Origin: Steinernema hermaphroditum
Taxonomy: Eukaryota > Nematoda > Chromadorea > Rhabditida > Steinernematidae
Assembly (NCBI GenBank): GCA_030435675.1
Contig: CM059625.1
Location: forward strand, 9,362,001 to 9,426,000
DNA length: 64,000 bases
Reading direction: 5' to 3'
The notes under the pieces: generated by a model
What the model was told of the DNA's origin: nothing
Database searches by the model: none
Seen by the model: only the letters and a program-made list of their open reading frames with translations
Program-made: the position numbers and the translations under genes
Shown: positions 58,621-64,000 of the stretch, in pieces
Numbering within the stretch: position 1 is the stretch's first letter
How the letters are laid out: every line of letters starts with the position of its first letter

Positions 58621-61600
58621 CTGTTTTAGTGAGGAAATGAGGCGAAAACACCATCAATTTCTAACTTTCCCGCCAAAATTTGGAGTGAAATTCGGACTCG
58701 TTGACGAGACTGTGGTCCAAATTTTATTGATTGCATTCAGGTAAAAAAGCAAGACTTTAACTGATATCGTTCTTGAATGAACTGATTTTGCCTTTAAGAC
58801 ATAAATGCTGCCATTTGCTATTTCGCACAGATGGAAACGCATCTCTTCTGAACTATCTAGACTATGCAAACCTAAAGAACTTCCCATTTAGGAACTAGGA
58901 ATTCCCTAAAGCGATGGTTTGGGTACAAGTGGACTAAGTACTTCATCGTATAACTAAATTCTTCCCCCTTTTCGTGCGGGAACCGTACAGCCCCCGCATA
59001 ATTCCTTTTAAATTCCTGTTTGTGAACTTCTTAAGAAGGCTTCAAATGCCTTTGTACTAGACTTTTAAATTTTTTGTTCCTGGGAGTATTCTATTTGTGC
59101 TTGTGGCGATCGGTTGGGTCCACATAGCTGCTGAGTAAGTGATCGCTCATGGTCGTTATTGGCGAAGCTGATAGCCCTTGTCAATCCACCCGGTGAAGGA
59201 GCTCTTCAACATCGCTCGATTCGACAAAAATAATCCACTCAGGCTGCCGAAGAAATGCGGAAACTCTGAGGTCGCACCACCTGCTGAACCGCAGATGACC
59301 CTCCTCTCCGTTCACTGTGCTACCCTGCCGCGCTTCTACTAGAAACACGTCTAACCTCTACCAGCACTTCGTAGTCTCGGTCAGACGGAAAGGAATAGAC
59401 AAACGTCTCTACTAGCACTTCGCGCGAACTGATGGAATCTCTAGTTTCTAATCACTTGTGCAGAAGAAAGAAGAAGCAAGCGGTGTGATATGCACTTTTG
59501 TGCCGTAATAAGATATCTTGCATGGCGTACTGACATTGATTCAAGAGCGTAAGACATATTAAACCATTTGATTTTCCCCCTCCAAGGTGTACGGTAACTT
59601 GTTGTACAAAGAATACCTGAGTCTAGTAGAGAGGCGTCCATCAGTTTACGCCGCGAATTTGGATTATAATCAAGGACATTCGTTTATACTGCGGTCCAGG
59701 ACAACGAAATCCGCATCATTTTCTTGTGCGCAGTTAGTTTTAGGATGAATAATTCTATTAATCATGCGCAAAAGCCGAATTCGGGGAACATATAATTGGG
59801 ACTTAAATTAATTGCAGGAGGAATTTGCGGGCGGCACTTGGCATCCTTAGTTTCTCGCCCCTAACATCGCACTTTCGCCTCGTCGTTCTTACTTTGTTCA
59901 GTGCTCAACGTCTCGAAAAGCGCTGTAGAGCCACTGATGCAGGTTTACTCTGTCCTCGAAGGCATTTGCGGCGGCGAGGGATTAATCAAATTTTATTTGA
60001 TGTGGTTGCAGCAACTCTATCCGTTAGATTTATGTAACTTGTTGAAAAATTAATTGTCACCGTTGTTAAGTGTTTATTTTTCACTTCGCAATGACAGGCT
60101 GGAAGACTTATGATCGGCAGCTGTGTCCGAAACGCGATCGATTAATCAGGCGAGCGATAAAGATAAAGAGTTTCCGTGTTTGTTGCAGTCCTGCTCCTCG
60201 ATTGCCCCCGCTTGCTCTTTGTCCATTCAATTTGAGCGAAATCGATCGTCCCTCAAATTCGTTATGCAAATTTCATTCCTCATCCGCAGACTTGCGTGAA
60301 CGAACTCAAGACAAGCGTACAGCTGTCGATTCAGATTAGAGTAAGCGCTGTGACACTTCGTGTTGCCAAACTCCTCAATCCTCTCTCTCCTTTGGCAATC
60401 CCATGCCATCAGCGTTCGCTTCGTTCCGGTCGGTTCGCCGGCCAAACGCTCGTTTGAACACTATCCGCGACCAGTACCCCTATCAGTTCGGTGGTGGCCG
60501 TTGGTCGTCGCTTATTACAAGGTTTCTGCCGGCGATGAGTGGATTAAGGATGGGCCAATGGCTCAATCGTAGACTCGGAAAAGAAAGACCTTATTACATC
60601 GCTTTTCTTCTCGCCTTTCTATTCAATATTTTAACAGATGGCGAAGGATTTGCGACTCCTACTCATTGTTGTCCCATCGATTGTCCAAATTTCCTTCTTT
60701 TTCTCGAAAGCGTATTTATTTAGTTCTCCTGCGCTGTCTTCCGCGATTCTATTGAGAAAATTAGCTTTCCTGCTTACCGGCACATCAAAACATTGCCGCA
60801 AGGACTCTGCTATTTGAACTAATTCGGGTGTAATTTTGTGCTGCGCATACATTCTCGTTGTAAACAATAACAGAAGGCAAGAAAGGGTAATTTCTGAGGT
60901 GTTTTACAACTTGCCAATTTGAGACAATAAATATAGTGGTTGTTTGATTTCGTCGTTTTTCAGCCAAAACATCTTGTTCCACATGCATCTGACATCGGCC
61001 AAGGTTTGGACCTCCTGGGGCCCTGAGCGCTTTCAGGTGACGACTATTAATGTTTTAGGCATTTTCGCGAATGGCAACGCCTCTGCGCACTCCTAAAATA
61101 CTTCTATTTTTGCACATTCCGAAATGTCATCAATTCTGCGTGAAGAATTAGGTGCAAGGTGAGAAATGGCCTTAGGGAAAGTATCTATCTCCCGACTCGC
61201 GTGTTTTCCAGGCATTTAACACTGCCAAAGTCAACTGCATGCTTCTAAGTTTGTCTTGTCTTAACCGAATTCACTTTTCGGGCTCCACCCATTCCGCGGA
61301 CTTTTCCTTTCTGAGTTCTTGCCTCGCGCTCCGATCGCTTTTTAATACTCGAAAACGCGGAAGGAAGAGAGAGAGTGTGTGCCCGAAGTGCGAGGCTATT
61401 TGTGGCCGGTCTATTCAAGCGAGTTCGTTTTCCGACAATTAATTATGCACTTTGCCCTTAAGAGGTGCGATTTTGTGGGTTGGATTAAAACGATTTGATT
61501 ACGCGCGTAGATAGGAGACCCTCTGTGCGCACCGAGATGCGCTATGAAAACATTGTGCATTCATTAAAACAACCAAGTGCGCGAGGAGACTCCTCCGTTT

Positions 61601-64000
61601 ATTTGAATAATTTATAAACTTTTTGAAATTAGGTCGAAGAACGCATATATTTTAAGGGTTTCCTTCGCTCGCTCGCACCCTCATCCATCAATTTCTGTGA
61701 CTTTAAGAACAACTCGAGTTGTTTTGAACTCTCAATTACGGACCATATATATGGCCACACGATGCCGGCACTTGATATGTCCTTAAAAGATGAATCCTCA
61801 AAAGTTAGGATGGATGCAAAAACGCATCACTGCTCCACCCTCACCCTCATTGGGCTTCTACACAAATGAGTTCCGCCGTCGCTTACCGCCGTCAAAACAT
61901 GCAAGCCCAAAATTAGGAATTTAATTAGCGTTGTTTTATTTGATTCCTGAAGAGAGTAGCGTAACGTTTCGATTGAATTTCCGAGGAAATCAGCATCGTC
62001 GTCCACAGTGACAATGAGATCAAGAGAACGCAGAAGAAGGAACTCTGCAACGTTACCTATTCAAGCGTGCGAGTATTCAGATAAAAACAAAAGTTCTTCG
62101 TCGATTTGTTGTCTTTTTGGAAACGTCGGATGTGAGACAGTTGCCGGGCACAAAATTCGTCTGCGCACGCCGGCAAAGGGTAAGACGATAAAAGTTCCGA
62201 CTTAATTAGTTAATAAAATGTGAGGGAACCGGATTTAGTAGCGTGGAAATCCCCGATGAGCAGCCGAATGGCGCACTCACTTTGTGAAACATCAAGGGAG
62301 TGCAAATGTGTGTATGTATTGACTATGCCTCGGAAGGCGGCGTTCACTGGACTTCTATTCCTTAACTTTGAGGCTTACGTCGCTTAGTGGAGGTGGTCCC
62401 TCACGCCGCAAGTCTTCACTTCTGTCTACCCCGGTTGGATTTAATCGTATGAGGGCGTTATTCTTGAGACCAAGTTACGACCCCGGACTTTTCCGATATT
62501 ACGCTTTCTCTGGTTCAGGCTTGATTGAGCACCCGTCGTGAGTTGGCGAGACCCACTCCAATTGTTTCAGTGAATCTTCATTCGCTGTCGCGCGTAAAAT
62601 GCACAACTTCTGGCAGTAGCGTCTTCCTTGAGCAGGGATTCGGCAGGGCCAACCGTGTTTGTCTCGTCGTTCGGACCAAACGCTAAAAATACTTCTAGGG
62701 GGCGCGCAGCTTATGACTCTTCCGAAGCACCACAGTTTTGATTAATTATGTTCTCGTTGACCCTTTGGGGACGAGTTGACTCATAACTCATTGTCTTCTT
62801 GTGGACTACGGGACTCTGCGCGCCATTCCGCAGCTTCTTCTTACTGAGAAGCCGTTTGTAATGAGCACATAACGCGTTTGGAAGTTGCTTTGCCGTTGTT
62901 TACGAAATTGGGGTACTTCAGCCAACCATAACGCCAACTTACGCGACGATTCTCACATTTACGACCCCTTTGATTTAACGCGACTTTGTCTAATTAGAGC
63001 TTCTATCTCGGTCGCATCTCGATCACGATAGCTTCCCTTAATTACAACTTTCTTGCGACATCGACGAGAGTCAAATAAAAATGTTCAACACTTTTCGGGC
63101 AGTCGCCACGGGCTGACATTCATAATCCAATAAACAATTATGAGGTCAATACACCAACATTCACTTTAATATGTTCGAGCTCTGGTTGTCCTTTCCAGCT
63201 CTCCCACAGCTTGTGCGCGTGGTAATTGTGAATTGGGAGTGAAGGCAAAAATTCCGCAAGGGCGGCGACAACTCATTCCAGACTTTTAAGTTGTAGTGAA
63301 CGCGGCTAATTCACAACAAATCTGCTTAGAGAAGTATAAAGTCGAGAGGGAGCGCGTCCATTAATTGTCTATTTGGCAGCCGACGCGCTTGAGACCCTCC
63401 TCTCGGACAGATTAAACTTTTCTCCAAATGGCAGTTTTAGTCTACATTCGTTTTTATTTTTGGACGGAACCGTTGCGAGTAATTTAGGCTAGCCCTTCAA
63501 TTGGCACCGTGCGCACCAGCGGTTCGCGCGACTTGGCTAGGCGGCAAACCATTTTGGACTTGCTGCCGAGAATTAGTGCACCCAGCGACTGCGCCTTCCC
63601 GACCAATAGTCGCCGCTTTCCTTTTCGGCCAGTTTCGTTCGTATACAAAGGTGGACCTTATCGCTTTTTTTTTGTCGGATGTTGTGACGACTTCATATTT
63701 TGTGGATATAGCGCATGTGTCTCACGGTCCAGCTCGAAACTGACCGAAAAGGAAAGCGGGACTATTGGTCACTTACCTTGATTCTTAACACTCAAGAGAA
63801 GTTCGAACTCAAAATTACTTACGTATGTACTTTTAAAACACTGAAGTATCTTACGGACAAAATTAGAGGAAACAGCGCGTTCTGGTGGTTATTGATGCAG
63901 TGTGGCTGGACAGCGTGGTGCATTTTGAGGACCTTTGTTCCGGAGACCTGAAAAACATGTTAGTTGAACCAATTATAGTGCTTTTTCTTGTTTTCAGGTT
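58621..64000. other. Gene-poor region with many TAATTA-type motifs
   Basis: No frame in these 5.4 kb has a recognisable domain or multi-exon logic. The longest (106 codons, plus strand at 60403) ends in hydrophobic sequence but has no supporting features. Between 59.75 and 63.4 kb there are about a dozen TTAAT/TAATTA-type motifs (for example near 59808, 60049, 61438, 61919, 62204, 62742, 62992, 63038 and 63361). These would fit homeodomain binding sites in a long regulatory region, or simply AT bias. A gene beyond the right edge may own this sequence. Confidence 0.35.

Noticed and set aside
60403..60988. 106-codon plus-strand frame and opposite minus-strand frames
   Set aside because: Opposite-strand mirrors with no domain; a possible mobile-element remnant was considered, but no transposase or reverse-transcriptase motif is present.

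Overview
This is a stretch of animal nuclear DNA, most likely from a nematode. Nearly every recognisable gene is cut by very short introns of about 40-50 bp with GT...TTTCAG-type borders. Many genes have a splice-acceptor-like TTTCAG only 3-20 bp before the start codon, and a nematode-type pepsin-inhibitor-3-like protein is present. The compact, short-intron layout and moderate GC would fit an enoplean (clade I, whipworm-like) worm, but that placement is inference. No tRNA, rRNA, CRISPR or bacterial features were seen.

Left part (1-15 kb): about 3.3 kb without a supportable gene is followed by a secreted DM13-domain protein (+). Next come an ENPP-family ectophosphodiesterase-like protein (-) that seems to lack most zinc ligands, and a small Trp/Tyr-rich protein (+). 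A rhodopsin-class neuropeptide receptor (-), a minus-end kinesin-14 (+), and a tiny ORF (-) whose 3' end overlaps the kinesin 3' end complete this part.

Middle (15-43 kb): after a 3.5 kb gap come a C2H2 zinc-finger protein (+), a secreted pepsin-inhibitor-3-like protein (-), a Caprin-like RNA-binding protein (+) and a 297 bp fold-back element built from a 15 bp minisatellite. These are followed by the mismatch-repair gene MSH6 (+), a glycogen-targeting PP1 regulatory subunit (+), an N4BP2-like Smr protein with an internal tandem exon duplication (+) and a small multi-span membrane protein (-). The last is a protein with a C2-like region, an IPT/TIG domain and a C-terminal Rab11-FIP-type Rab-binding motif (+).

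Right part (43-64 kb): an NCAM/Fasciclin II-type cell-adhesion molecule (+), a SIRT7-class sirtuin with two AT-hooks (-) and a zinc-finger transcription factor with two introns over 1 kb (+). The final 5-6 kb hold no confident gene but many TAATTA-type motifs.

The genes are ordinary housekeeping, neuronal and secreted functions and do not form one pathway. The most unusual items are the ENPP pseudoenzyme candidate, the C2-like/IPT/Rab11-binding architecture, the AT-hook sirtuin, the acidic furin-site insert in NCAM Ig4, the N4BP2 exon duplication and the fold-back minisatellite. Exon borders were inferred by eye from reading frame and splice signals, so gene spans are more reliable than individual junctions.
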